A stretch of DNA of 64,000 nucleotides. Origin: Bradyrhizobium sp. sBnM-33 (GTDB taxonomy: Bacteria; Pseudomonadota; Alphaproteobacteria; Rhizobiales; Xanthobacteraceae). Below the pieces are notes generated by a model that had not been told where the DNA came from, did not search any database, and worked only from the letters and a program-made list of their open reading frames with translations. Below, one piece after another: positions 1 through 8,472 of this stretch (its first letter is position 1; each line of letters begins with the position of its first letter). A program made the position numbers and the translations under genes. The stretch is taken from NCBI RefSeq assembly GCF_032917945.1, contig NZ_CP136624.1, positions 2,728,001 to 2,792,000 of the forward strand, written 5' to 3'.

Positions 1-266
1 GTTGATACAGGACAACGAGCGTTCGATGCCCCAATCTTCATTGTTTATGTTTCCTTTGTTGAAGCGCCCGGGGCCAATATTGCCCTTCAGGAATATTCCC
101 CACGGGCTGTCAAGACCGCCAAATAGTTCTCCGGAAGTCTGTCCAGTCCGTGATAAGTGAGCCTCGAGATGAGAATGCTAGGATCTCCAGGTATATGAGG
201 CGCAGCGCTATGGTCTCATTGGAATCGTCCCCGGCTGCGCCAGAGCCGCGATCCGCCTTCGAATGA
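1..266. other. no recognisable gene
   Basis: I see no coding region, RNA gene or repeat in this stretch. The short open frames crossing it do not resemble a known protein. It lies downstream of the porin remnant that follows. Confidence 0.4.
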
Positions 267-530
267 CTAATCGGCCGTGTACGCAATGGGCGGCACGCTG
301 GTGGGTTCTTTTGCATACAGCGGCGCGTCAGACCATTGCGCCGCCCGCGGGTCGGCGCCAAAGTGGTAATTCAACCCGACCTTTCCAATGTGATAGTTGC
401 TCGATAGGCTGGTTGTGTTCGCCGGAAGAATTGCAAGCGGTGGAAACTGCACGGTCGGAGCGGTCGCGACACTCGGCCCGCCAAAATGCAGGTAGTCATA
501 CTCAAATTTGACGGACCATGCAGGCGTAAC
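267..530 (-). pseudogene. C-terminal fragment of an Omp25/31-like porin
   Basis: Read on the minus strand, the frame from about 530 down to the stop at 267 encodes WSVKFEYDYLHFGG near its start and IGKVGLNYHFG near its end. Both are characteristic of the last beta-strands of the small Omp25/Omp31-type outer-membrane beta-barrels of rhizobia. Only this carboxy end of about 85 residues is recognisable. The barrel amino half and signal peptide are absent, and the frame upstream of 530 reads as unrelated sequence. A further ~25 residues follow the final strand, which is unusual because these proteins normally end at the aromatic residue of the last strand. I infer a decayed gene fragment. Confidence 0.55.
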
Positions 531-612
531 CGCCTGCCTGCGATGCAGAAGACTTCATCTGGTGCGGCTGCCGGGGCCGGCTGATGGCCAAGGTGCCCGG
601 CTTCGCCCAGGC

Positions 613-925
613 CATTGCCGCTGGCGCATCACCGAAATGGACAACTGGGACAGCGACTTCCTCGATCTTGTCGAAGAGGCGCATCTCACCTTCGAGGGTA
701 AGTCCGATTGTGAAATCGCCTTCGGTGCGCTGAAGCGCCTTCTCGACGTCCGCTACAGCGCGCGAGACGGTTCGGCCTGCTCGGAGTTTCTCATGGGAAG
801 GACACGACGAAAATGACCCCGCCTGCGGTCGCGGATCGGTTATGATCGGCACTGCGGGCAGGCTCGTCGGCCAATTCTTCATACACAATGGCGACGATAC
901 AAGCTTCGTTTGCGAACGCGGCTGA
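613..925 (+). pseudogene. frameshifted conserved hypothetical protein
   Basis: The frame carries WRITEMDNWDSDFLDLV followed by about 45 residues ending LDVRYSARDGSACSEF. At about 787-791 it slips by one base. The next frame continues SWEGHDENDPACGRGS and runs to a stop at 923-925, with a tail of about 25 residues rich in Gly and Phe. Together they resemble a family of about 110-130 residues common in rhizobia and actinobacteria (typical pattern RWRITEMDLWD ... FSWEGNDECD..GRG), whose function is unknown to me. One extra base near 790 explains the break. No clear ribosome site was found, so the true start is uncertain. A longer antisense open frame (502-888) is only the shadow of this gene. 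Confidence 0.55.
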
Positions 926-945
926 GTGCTTCAACAGCCCTGGCA

Positions 946-1074
946 GGTCAGCATCACCTCATCGAGTGCTGCTTCGGTAAACCGAAGCAATTTCGCCGCG
1001 TGGCGACCGGCTACGAAAAGACGGCCAGAAACGACCTGGCCGCCATCACGATCTCGGCTGCCGTGTTATGGCTC
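946..1074 (+). pseudogene. IS5-family transposase C-terminal remnant
   Basis: The translated stretch contains IECCFGKPKQFRRVATGYEKTARN and ends at AAVLWL. This matches the closing helix of IS5-type transposases, which typically read IE..F.KLKQFRRVATRYEKTARNY and end LWLR. Only about 43 residues remain and the catalytic DDE part is gone. It shows that an IS once lay between the flanking pseudogenes. Confidence 0.6.
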
Positions 1075-1096
1075 GATAGATCTCCACTCGAAAGGA

Positions 1097-1558
1097 TCAG
1101 GGTAGCGAAGCCGCACCGTGGCCCTGCGCAGTGTCCCAAACGAACTTCGCGCCGTCCGGCAGTTCGCAGATGAATTCGCCCTGATTCACGACTTCGGTCG
1201 CCCCGGCGGTCAGCTTGAAGGCCCGCACCGTAAGCTTGCCTTCGCGGCTGAGGCTGTGGCGGAATGTATTCCGTCAATCCACGGTTTGATGCGCATTGGC
1301 AAAGCTGATGCCGTTCTGGGCCGTCACCCTGAAGGCACTTATAACCAACCCGGCCTGCGTGGCCGGCCCGGGCTTGCCGCCATCGACGGTGGTACAGCGG
1401 TTCAGGTCCAGTATGAGCTTCACATTCTTGCCGGCCTGCAGGGCACTGAGCACCTCGGCGTATTTCGGCGAGGGCTCATCGGCCTTGGCGATCGTGCTCA
1501 CGCTTACAGCCGAAAGCAAGGACAACAGGATCGAAAGGCGTCTGCCACTGAACTTCAT
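1097..1558 (-). pseudogene. VirK-like secreted protein with internal stop codon
   Basis: The gene starts at the ATG at 1558 behind a strong GGAGG site on the minus strand. It opens with a signal peptide (MKFSGRRLSILLSLLSAVSV...AKA), then SALQAGKNVKLILDLNRCTT and ISFANAHQTVD. A TGA at about 1274-1276 interrupts the frame. Reading continues in the same frame without any shift (RNTFRHSLSREGKLTVRAFK...) to a stop at 1097-1099. The whole 153 codons match the size and pattern of the VirK family (about 145 residues, first seen on Agrobacterium Ti plasmids; periplasmic or secreted, function poorly known). The single nonsense codon suggests a recent lesion. Confidence 0.65.
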
Positions 1559-3622
1559 ACGCTCTTCTCCTCCACAACAACCGCAGGCAACGCAAGCGCC
1601 AACTTGCCCGATGTCGTGTTCGCAAACAGCCTGGCGGAGTCCGGACATATTCGGTCGCAACAACTACACGTGTCGCAACCGCGCGCAAGTCGTTGCGAAG
1701 GATAATCCAACCTCACAACCTCGGTACGTAAGGTATGCGAAGTGGCTTCACCATTTGTGACACCCTCTGCACTGTTTGGTCCAGCGGGTGGCAGCGTCGA
1801 AAGTACAAACGGCAATAGTGCGTGAATGCAAAGGAGGCCGATATGACCGAGAGGGTGCAGGCTCACATATAAGCGTAAGCGGAAGAGTTTCGAACGAGCA
1901 TTCAAGAAACGGGCATCTTGCCGAGCACTCCGTGTGGCCGCCCGGCAGGGACGCACCGCCCGAAGAAATGGTCGGGGAATGGACCGCCGGCGAAATTGAT
2001 GCGATGGGACGACGAGCAAAATACTTGCTCGGTCAAGGGACTTTGATCTCGGTATACCGAAACAAGCTTGGCGGAATGTCAAATGGCGCGACGGCAGCGT
2101 TGACTTCTTGACCTCGCGCTTTGCGCGGCTCCGGGTCCGCCCCGCTCATCGCAATGACTGGCTGACCCGCGGCGCTCCCGCTCAGAACAGAGGGTGACAT
2201 GCCGGACTCGTTCGCTACCATGCGGCGGTGCCTCGCGAGCGTATTTGCTTAGACGCTACCTAGATGTCCGTGCTGCGCTATCGAAATGGAAGCTCATGCG
2301 CCGTCATGATTTGTGACGCAGTAAATCTAATCCGTTCGGATATCGGCGTCCCTCTGGTCACAGGCCGCGCAAAGGAAGTCTCCCCGACATCGAATTTCGG
2401 CAATCGTCCGGCCACCGATCAAATCGATCTTGATGGCGTAACGCAAACTAAGCCCGGAGGAGATGGCCCATACGTACGCGCGCCCGCCCGCAAATGAAAA
2501 TCCGTGTGGCCGGACACCGGCGATTTCGACGCGGATCATCGGCACCTTTTCGTGTGGCATATTATTTGCACGGGTTTATCTGGGTTGGACACGGCCAGGT
2601 GCCGCGCCATGCCCCAACCGGCCCGACGCACCTCATACCCGGCAGTGTGCGTCGGGCCGGTGCTGTTTCAGCATAGGAGATCGACGCTCGACCGCATTCA
2701 TCGGTGTTAAGTCGGATGCAGCCGTTTGTGCGATGACCGATACAACGGTGCCGTTTCACTCGCGCTGTGCGAGGTGTAACACTGTGCATTGCCGCGCGTG
2801 CAACATCAAAAGCGCTTTCTGTGGTTCTGGCATGGAGAGCGCGTTCGCCAACGCGTCTAAGCTGCACCGTTAGGACTGATTTGCAGAGCTCAAATGATGC
2901 GCGATTTTCCGAACATCTCGATCAGCCTGTCTGTCGTTCCTACTACCGGATGGGGGCATCTCCTAGTTCGATATCGCAACGGCCGCGCTTCTACGCGCGG
3001 TCCTGAACGGAGGCTGCAAAGGTTTCCCAGCACCAAACACCATAAAATCGATTTCCGTTTATGGCGATCTTCCGATGCGTTACATTGTAATCGATTCTGT
3101 GGCTGATCTTGGGATGGAGTCACATAGCGGCCACTTCAGGCTGTGTTACGCTTGGGGAATGTCACGGCTCGCCAGCATATTCAGCACGTATACTGAGATC
3201 TGACCCAAGACCCGTAGCAGCCTCGCATATCGCATAGGGGCCGCCACCTGGCCGACCACGCCGCAGGAGATATCGGCCTTTCGCGACAGCGAGGAGCGCG
3301 CCTCTTGCCGATCACGAAGGCGGGGATCAAGCCGGAGGGCGGGGGTTAGGGTAAGATCGATCGACCGAGCAGGCTCGGATAGCGCTCTGCTGATCCGGGC
3401 TATGCTTGTTTCGTTTCATCCGGCTGCTTGCTGCATCCGCGTGCAAGCACGAAGCAAACGCGTTGTTAAGAATTGGCCCGCACTGATCTGCGCGATTCCG
3501 ATTCGTTCCTTGCGAACAAAATAGAGTCGAATGGAGAACAAAGCTGTGATGCTGCTTGTCTCCCTGCTTCAGGTAAGGATCGGCTGGAGTTATGATCATC
3601 CGGCCGAGCAGGGCGCGGCTTC
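1559..3622. other. 2-kb stretch without a recognisable gene
   Basis: Several open frames of 60-195 codons cross this stretch on both strands, but none shows a domain, a signal peptide or a convincing ribosome site. They overlap each other antiparallel, as expected of GC-rich non-coding sequence. I could not assign any remnant with confidence. Confidence 0.4.
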
Positions 3623-4337
3623 ATGGCGAAGAAAGCGGGCAAGCAAGCATCGCGGCATACGGTCCTCGTGATCGACATCGGTGGTTCGCGTGTGAAGGTC
3701 ACGACCAACAGGGAGCGAACCAGGCGCGCGTTTGCGTCCGATCCCGAGCTATCAGCGAGAGTGATGGTCAGGAAGGTCAAGGCGCTGACGAAGGACTGGT
3801 CCTATGACGTCGTCGCGGTCGGATATCCCGGACCTGTGGTCAACAACCGGCCCCTGTCGGAGCCTCACAATCTCGGTCTCGGGTGGGCCGGCTTCAATTT
3901 CGAAAGGGCCTTCGATCGCCCGACCAAGGTCGTCAACGATGCGCTGATGCAGGCGATCGGCAGCTATCAGGGCGGCCGAATGCTGTTCCTCGGCCTCGGC
4001 ACGGGTCTTGGCTCCGCGATGATCGTGGATGGCATTCTGGAATTGATGGAGCTGGCTCACCTGCCGTACCGCAACGGCAAGACATTCGAGCAATATGTCG
4101 GCGCCGCAGCCCTCAAGCGCGTTGGCAGGAAGAAATAGCAAACGCACGGTCGATGACGTCATCAGGCGCCTGCTCGCAGCCGTGGAGCCGGATTACATCA
4201 TGCTGGGCGGCGGCAACGCCGGCAAGGTCGACAAGCTGCCGCGCAAGGTCCGCCTCGGCGTCAACACCAACGCGTTCGAGGGCGGATTTCGGCTGTGGAA
4301 GAAGGGGGTAGTTAGATCGTCCGGCGTACGGCGATAG
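3623..4337 (+). pseudogene. ROK-family sugar kinase (polyphosphate glucokinase type), broken
   Basis: The frame opens MAKKAGKQASRHTVLVIDIGGSRVKV, the phosphate-1 loop of ROK/ASKHA kinases. It continues with GYPGPVV, KVVNDALMQAIGSYQGG and LGLGTGLGSAMIVDG (phosphate-2 loop). A TAG at 4136-4138 sits where the family has Trp (KKW). A few bases later one extra G shifts the frame. The second frame, read from about 4150, finishes with VDDVIRRLLAAVEPDYIMLGGGN and NAFEGGFRLW, and stops at 4337. Repairing both lesions gives about 238 residues, the normal length for rhizobial relatives of polyphosphate glucokinase. Two independent lesions point to real decay rather than a sequencing error. Confidence 0.75.
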
Positions 4338-4420
4338 AAAATGCCGCAGCTGCATAGGCGCGTGAGCTTTGCACCTGGATTTGAATGGCCTCTCAACGAT
4401 CGACTGTCTATGGTGTCCGC

Positions 4421-4779
4421 ATGTCCCGCCTTGTGTATCTCTTCACTGCTATCGTCCTGTCGCTGTTATCAGTCGCGCTCTGGCCGCACCGCTTCAAAAG
4501 CGGCCGGCTCCGCGCTGGCACGGCTATGGCTTCCTGCCGGGTGACCAGCAGCCGCTGAACAACAGCCTTCCACTTTACGCCCAGAAAGACGCGATGCGGC
4601 GATCGGCACGCCGCGACCGGCGCCCTTGGTACATTGACCCGGTCCCCCGTTACTACGGGTATGATGGCGCCTGGCACTATTTCGGCCGGCCCGGCTTTTA
4701 CGACAGCCGCTACAATGGCGGCAGCTTTGGCCCGTGCTGAACGCGGACGCCGACCGGGCCGATCTGGAATTGCGGCTGA
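4421..4779 (+). pseudogene. small secreted protein, frameshift plus nonsense
   Basis: The ATG at 4421 opens a good signal peptide (MSRLVYLFTAIVLSLLSVAL). A two-base insertion near 4475 moves the frame. The continuing frame (AAPLQKRPAPRWHGYGFLPG ... WYIDPVPRYYGYDGAWHYFG) is rich in Tyr, Pro and Gly and ends GGSFGPC followed by TGA at 4738-4740. A further dozen in-frame codons (TRTPTGPIWNCG) lead to the next stop at 4777, so that TGA probably replaced TGG. Such short Tyr/Gly-rich exported proteins are common in Bradyrhizobium and have no known role. Confidence 0.5.
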
Positions 4780-4999
4780 TTAGGTGGTAGGGCGCAATGG
4801 CGAAGCGTATTGCGGCGTCTGGCGTTGGTGACGGCTTAAGTTGGGCTAATCCAACTGGCGTGCGTACGCACGTGCCTCCAATATTCGCGACCCGCTGAGA
4901 GAGGTCAGTCGATGACCTCAGGCGTGTATGCCAGATGGCGCTTGCCAACGCGCCCATCCTTGTGGCGCGAACTTGGCTGCTTTGGCCACGCCGCCTTGC

Positions 5000-5176
5000 T
5001 CATGAGAACGCGTAAATGACCCAGCAGATGCCGACCCACAGTAGCGCGTTGAGGAGGACCGCCGCAAGCGGCCAGAAGTTCCACACTATCCGCGGCTGTG
5101 AAGCATCAGCATGCAATGCGCGATCGGCCTTACCGCCTTCAATCACGCGCGGTTGTGGTTTGCCCCAGTGCGTCAT
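5000..5176 (-). CDS. small single-span membrane protein
   Basis: This 58-residue frame starts MTHWGKPQPRVIEGG and ends with one strongly hydrophobic segment (NFWPLAAVLLNALLWVGICWVIY). That arrangement fits a tail-anchored or single-pass inner-membrane protein. The frame stays open upstream to 5275, but that extension looks less protein-like. I recognise no family. The ribosome site (GGGATA) is weak, and the surrounding genes are decayed, so it may itself be a relic. Confidence 0.4.
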   Translation of the reverse strand: MTHWGKPQPRVIEGGKADRALHADASQPRIVWNFWPLAAVLLNALLWVGICWVIYAFS

Positions 5177-5362
5177 CCGTATCCCATGCTTGCGCTGCGC
5201 TAGTCGATTTGGGTCCCAGCAAATCGAGATCACCAAGTCAAGTGAACGTCGCCATCCCGATGCCGATAGAATCACGGCCGTGAGGCTGGCGAGCCTGATC
5301 GTCCGCCTTGCCGACTACCAGATCCCAGCCGACCTGCGGTCCAGGGCTGGCTCTTCGAGCAC

Positions 5363-6064
5363 CTAACCATAGCGCTCAATGATCACGTGAGCCTCAGGCC
5401 TTTCGGAGATGAACCCCAGCGTTGCTTCGCGGTCGGCGCTTCCCTTCGACGACGCGGCACCTTGCTCAATGGGACCATGGAGCTCCTGCGGCATCAGCCA
5501 GCGCGAGGCATCATCACCAATCAATTGAAATCTCGTGACGAAGGCGAGCTCGTCATAGCCGATCTCGTATTGATCCGCCCGCGTGACTGTCGCGCCCTCG
5601 ATGCCCTTCGGCTGCATGGCCTCATGAACGCTGGGCGAACTCACTGACTCGATCACGGCTACCTTAAAAGGTGTCTCGGCGAGGCAGATCGATAATTTTA
5701 CGAAGGCCATCCTCTTGGACATCTCCGCGCCGTTCACGAGATTCGCACTCTTCCAAAGTAGGAAGTTTCCGATCGTGTTGATGAAGCGGCCTTCCGGTAG
5801 TACGGTTTCATCCACGACCAGCTCCGTTGGTCGCGTGTCGGCCGAGATCTGAAATTGCGCACCTTGCGTGACGTGGTTGTAACATTGTCCATTCGCGCCC
5901 GATCTCATAGCTGCCCCGTGACCAGCCGTCCGCTTGATGGTCGAGGCTATCTCCTTGGTCGGTGCGGTTAAGTTGGCGGCGAGGGCCACATTAATGTCTG
6001 CCGCTTGTACAGTTACGACTAGCCTCAACGCCGCATTGATCAATATCAATCGAGCAAGTCTCAT
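5363..6064 (-). pseudogene. degenerate ModA-like molybdate-binding protein
   Basis: The frame begins MRLARLILINAALRLVV, a signal peptide, followed by ADINVALAANLTAPTKEIAS, the family's first beta-alpha unit. It ends PEAHVIIERYG, the usual ModA tail cut a few residues short. Intact ModA proteins are about 250 residues and deliver molybdate to the ModBC permease, feeding nitrogenase cofactor synthesis. Here the frame is open for 233 codons, but several conserved stretches are shortened or changed: the oxyanion-binding GATGQFY region reads GANGQCY and the segments following it are short. No modB or modC is nearby. I infer a gene drifting without selection, though a divergent functional protein cannot be excluded. 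Confidence 0.6.
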
Positions 6065-6450
6065 TGTGAATTCCTGGGTCGGTGACCAGCGCGCCGCCTT
6101 TTAACTGCGGCATCTTCATCTCAGCAATCGGCGTGCCGAACGCGAAAGTGCTGTGCGCGTCGCTTGAAGAAGAAAAAGCACGTGCCCGAAGCGGCACCCG
6201 CGGAATGATTTAGGTGCAGTAGTCGGATTCTCCACATCAACGTCCGCAACCGGACACGACTGGTACGACAAGATAGATGACAAATGACGCCGGTCCCCCT
6301 CGTGCCGCCAAGACGGCAACAATGCTTTCGCATTTTGGGTTCAATCCAGCGGCTACATTCAGGGCCGGCCTTTCACCTCCGGCTCGCCGTCGGATCGACT
6401 GAAGAATGACGTCCGCCACTGGCGCTAAAAGTACTTCCCTCATTCTCACC
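6065..6450. other. no recognisable gene
   Basis: This stretch lies between the modA-like gene and the left end of an IS630 element. Only short antisense-overlapping open frames occur, with no domain or ribosome site. Confidence 0.4.
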
Positions 6451-6460
6451 TAGTGGTTCA

Positions 6461-6742
6461 TCATAGTGATTTTGACGTTTTGATACCGAGCCATTCGAGG
6501 ATGGGCAAGTTTTCCGGTGGCAAGAGAATCTCGATGCTTCTGGGGACGCCGGGTTGACGTCGGATGAAGCCGTTCCGTTCGAGGGTGACGATCATCTGGT
6601 GGACAGTCGGCGGGCTGACGCGGAAATGGCGCTGGATGTCGGCTTCGGCGGGCGGCTGTCCGAACATGTACGAATAGGTATGGATGAAAGCGAGGTAGTG
6701 CCCCTGCTTCTCGGTGAAACGCGCGCCTGATTTTTGCCTCAT
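6461..6742 (-). CDS. winged-helix DNA-binding protein carried by the IS630 element
   Basis: The 93-residue product reads MRQKSGARFTEKQGHYLAFI, then a helix-turn-helix (PPAEADIQRHFRVSPPTVHQM) and a short wing (RNGFIRRQPGVPRSIEILLP). This resembles the LexA/MarR-type winged helix. It is encoded divergently from the transposase inside the same inverted repeats, with start codons about 40 bp apart. It could therefore act as a repressor of the element or an accessory binding factor (inference). I chose the ATG at 6742; an upstream in-frame TTG overlaps the transposase ribosome site. The same gene in copy 2 has lost one base near its 3' end. Confidence 0.6.
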   Translation of the reverse strand: MRQKSGARFTEKQGHYLAFIHTYSYMFGQPPAEADIQRHFRVSPPTVHQMIVTLERNGFIRRQPGVPRSIEILLPPENLPILEWLGIKTSKSL

Positions 6743-6780
6743 CGTTGGATTGGCCCCGGCCTCCGCCAAGGAGGCAAAGC

Positions 6781-7915
6781 ATGAATGTACGTTATCGGGT
6801 CGAATTGAGCCAAGCCGAGCGCGATGAACTGACGGCGATGCTCGGCGGCGGCAAGCACGCCGCCCGCAAGCTCAAGCGGGCGCAGATTTTGCTGGCGGCC
6901 GATCGGGGCCGCCGCGACGAGGAGATTGCCCGGACCGTGAGTGTCAGCCTCTCCACCGTCGGCCGGACCAAGCGCCGCTTCGTGGAAAGCAATCTGGAGC
7001 GGGCCTTGAGCGAGGAGCCGCGTCCGGGCGCGGAACGCAAGCTGACGGGCAAGGAAGAGACCCTGCTGGTCGCGACCGCATGCGCCAAGCCGCCCGCCGG
7101 CCGCAAACGCTGGACGCTGACGCTGCTGGCCGACACGATGGTCAAGCTCACCGATCACGACAGCCTGTCGGGCGAGACCGTGCGTCGCCGGCTGGCCGAG
7201 AACGACCTCAAGCCATGGCGCAGGGACATGTGGTGGTGCATTCCCCATGTCGACGGCGAATACGTCGCCCGCATGGAGGACGTGCTCGATCTCTATTCCG
7301 AGGCGCCGGATTCCGAGCGGCCGCTGGTCTGCTTCGACGAGACCCCCGTCCAGCTCATCGGCGAGGTGCGTCAGCCGATCCCGGCCAAGCCCGGACAGCG
7401 CGAGTGCTACGATTATGAGTACCGCCGCAACGGCACCGTCAATCTCTTCGTCACCTTCGATCCGCATCGCGGCTGGCGCAACGTCAAGATAACAGACCGC
7501 CGCGCGGCCGTGGACTACGCCCACTGCATGCGTGAACTCGTCGACGTCCATTATCCCGATGCCGCCTGTATCCGTGTCGTGCAGGACAATCTGTCGATCC
7601 ATAAGCCTGGGGCGCTGTATCAAGCATTTGCGCCCGCCGAGGCCCGTCGCATCCTGCGTCGCCTCGAATTCCACTTCACCCCGAAGCACGCCAGTTGGCT
7701 CAACATGAATCGAGTGCGAGATCAGCGTGCTACAGCGCCAGTGTCTCGGCCGCCGCATCGACGATCCCAAACGGCTCCGAAAAGAGATCGCAGCATGGCA
7801 ACGGCAGCGAAACAAAGCACGAGACCGCATCAAATGGATGTTCACAACCGACAAAGCCCGCGCCAAACTCGGCCGCGCATATCCAACCACCGCCAAAGAG
7901 TCAAAATCACTGTGA
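6781..7915 (+). pseudogene. IS630-family transposase, frameshifted near the C terminus
   Basis: The ATG at 6781 follows AGGAGG. The product has an N-terminal helix-turn-helix (EEIARTVSVSLSTVGRTKRRF), the first catalytic Asp in VCFDETPVQL, the second in VVQDNLSIHK and the final acidic part just after HASWLNM. At about 7707 an extra A shifts the frame. The correct continuation, IECEISVLQRQCLGRRIDD to RAKLGRAYPTTAKES, is in the next frame and stops at 7915. The third catalytic residue (E in IECEISVL) is thus separated from the rest. The unshifted frame runs on to 7926 as meaningless sequence. Confidence 0.85.
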
Positions 7916-7978
7916 TGAACCACTAGTTGGCCTTGCCTTGCCTTGCCTTGTCTCACTGATCCCTTCACTTCAGATCAC

Positions 7979-8235
7979 GAAAGCCCATTCATGAAAGCGG
8001 CTTGCGGGAAAACTGCACGAGCCGTTTGAGCGGCGGGCGGAGGCAAGCCCTTCAATGGGCGACTCCCCCGACCCGACACTCCGAGGACGGGAAAGCCGGC
8101 CACATGGGGAAACGAAACTTGAACAGATAGCAGTGAAAGCTGTGAACCAACTGCCGAAGAGCGTGGTGCGGGAAATCCGCACGCCACGTTCTGTGAGAAC
8201 CGGGGGCGGGCGACCGCCTCCGGTGACCCGGTGGG
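7979..8235 (+). ncRNA. 3' remnant of a group II intron (domains V and VI)
   Basis: At 8159-8191 a 33-nt hairpin has the domain V signature: GAGC start, a GAAA-capped GCGG/CCGC stem, and a GTTC end. It is followed directly by a GC-rich hairpin at about 8192-8235 in the domain VI position. About 160 bp upstream, at 7995-8028, a second domain-V-like hairpin occurs (AGCGGCTTGCGGGAAAACTG and its complement). No intron-encoded reverse transcriptase remains, as the IS630 element ends at 7923. Open frames on the minus strand here are artefacts of this RNA sequence. Confidence 0.55.
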
Positions 8236-8396
8236 CGGAGCTGCGAGGCTCCTCCCTCTCGATCAATCACTTTCGGGGATCCCGTCAGCAAAGGGGGAGG
8301 GAGCCCGTAGGGAGTCCGTCCGCCAATGCGCCCCTTACTGATCCCAATGACTTCGGAGTCATCTGCAACGCGCTGTGAGGTGAGCGCCCCGTTCAG

Positions 8397-8430
8397 GTCC
8401 CCCCTTGCGGCCCCTCGCGGGGGAGGGGGT
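8397..8430 (-). terminator. possible terminator of the first M16 operon
   Basis: Downstream of the M16 stop on the minus strand lies a GC-rich inverted repeat, CCCCCTCCCCCGCGAGGGG with a matching G-run. No T-tract follows, so Rho-independent function is uncertain. Confidence 0.35.
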
Positions 8431-8472
8431 AGGGACAGGGATAAGCCGCAACGGAGGTGCGCCTAGAAAGCG

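Larger units (their letters stand above)
6453..7923 (+). mobile_element. IS630-family element, copy 1
   Basis: The ends are inverted repeats: GTGGTTCATCATAGTGATTT at the left and its near-perfect complement at the right (one mismatch in the first 20). They are flanked by TA at 6451-6452 and 7924-7925, the TA duplication typical of IS630/Tc1 insertions. The element is 1,471 bp and carries a transposase on the plus strand and a divergent winged-helix gene on the minus strand. A truncated second copy lies at 15531. The transposase is frameshifted, so this copy is probably immobile unless helped in trans. Confidence 0.85.

Noticed and set aside
1208..1225. GTCAGCTTGAAGGCC as a possible tts box
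   Set aside because: It lies within the virK-like coding sequence and lacks the second half of the motif.
7926..7955. Four tandem CCTTG units
   Set aside because: Too short and isolated to be a meaningful repeat array.
6739..7968. Long minus-strand open frame of about 409 codons
   Set aside because: It is the antisense shadow of the IS630 transposase; its translation is Arg/Gly/His-rich and has no motif.
7970..8266. Minus-strand frame starting MIEREEPRSSAHRVTGGG
   Set aside because: It runs through the group II intron hairpins; such frames are commonly annotated by mistake.
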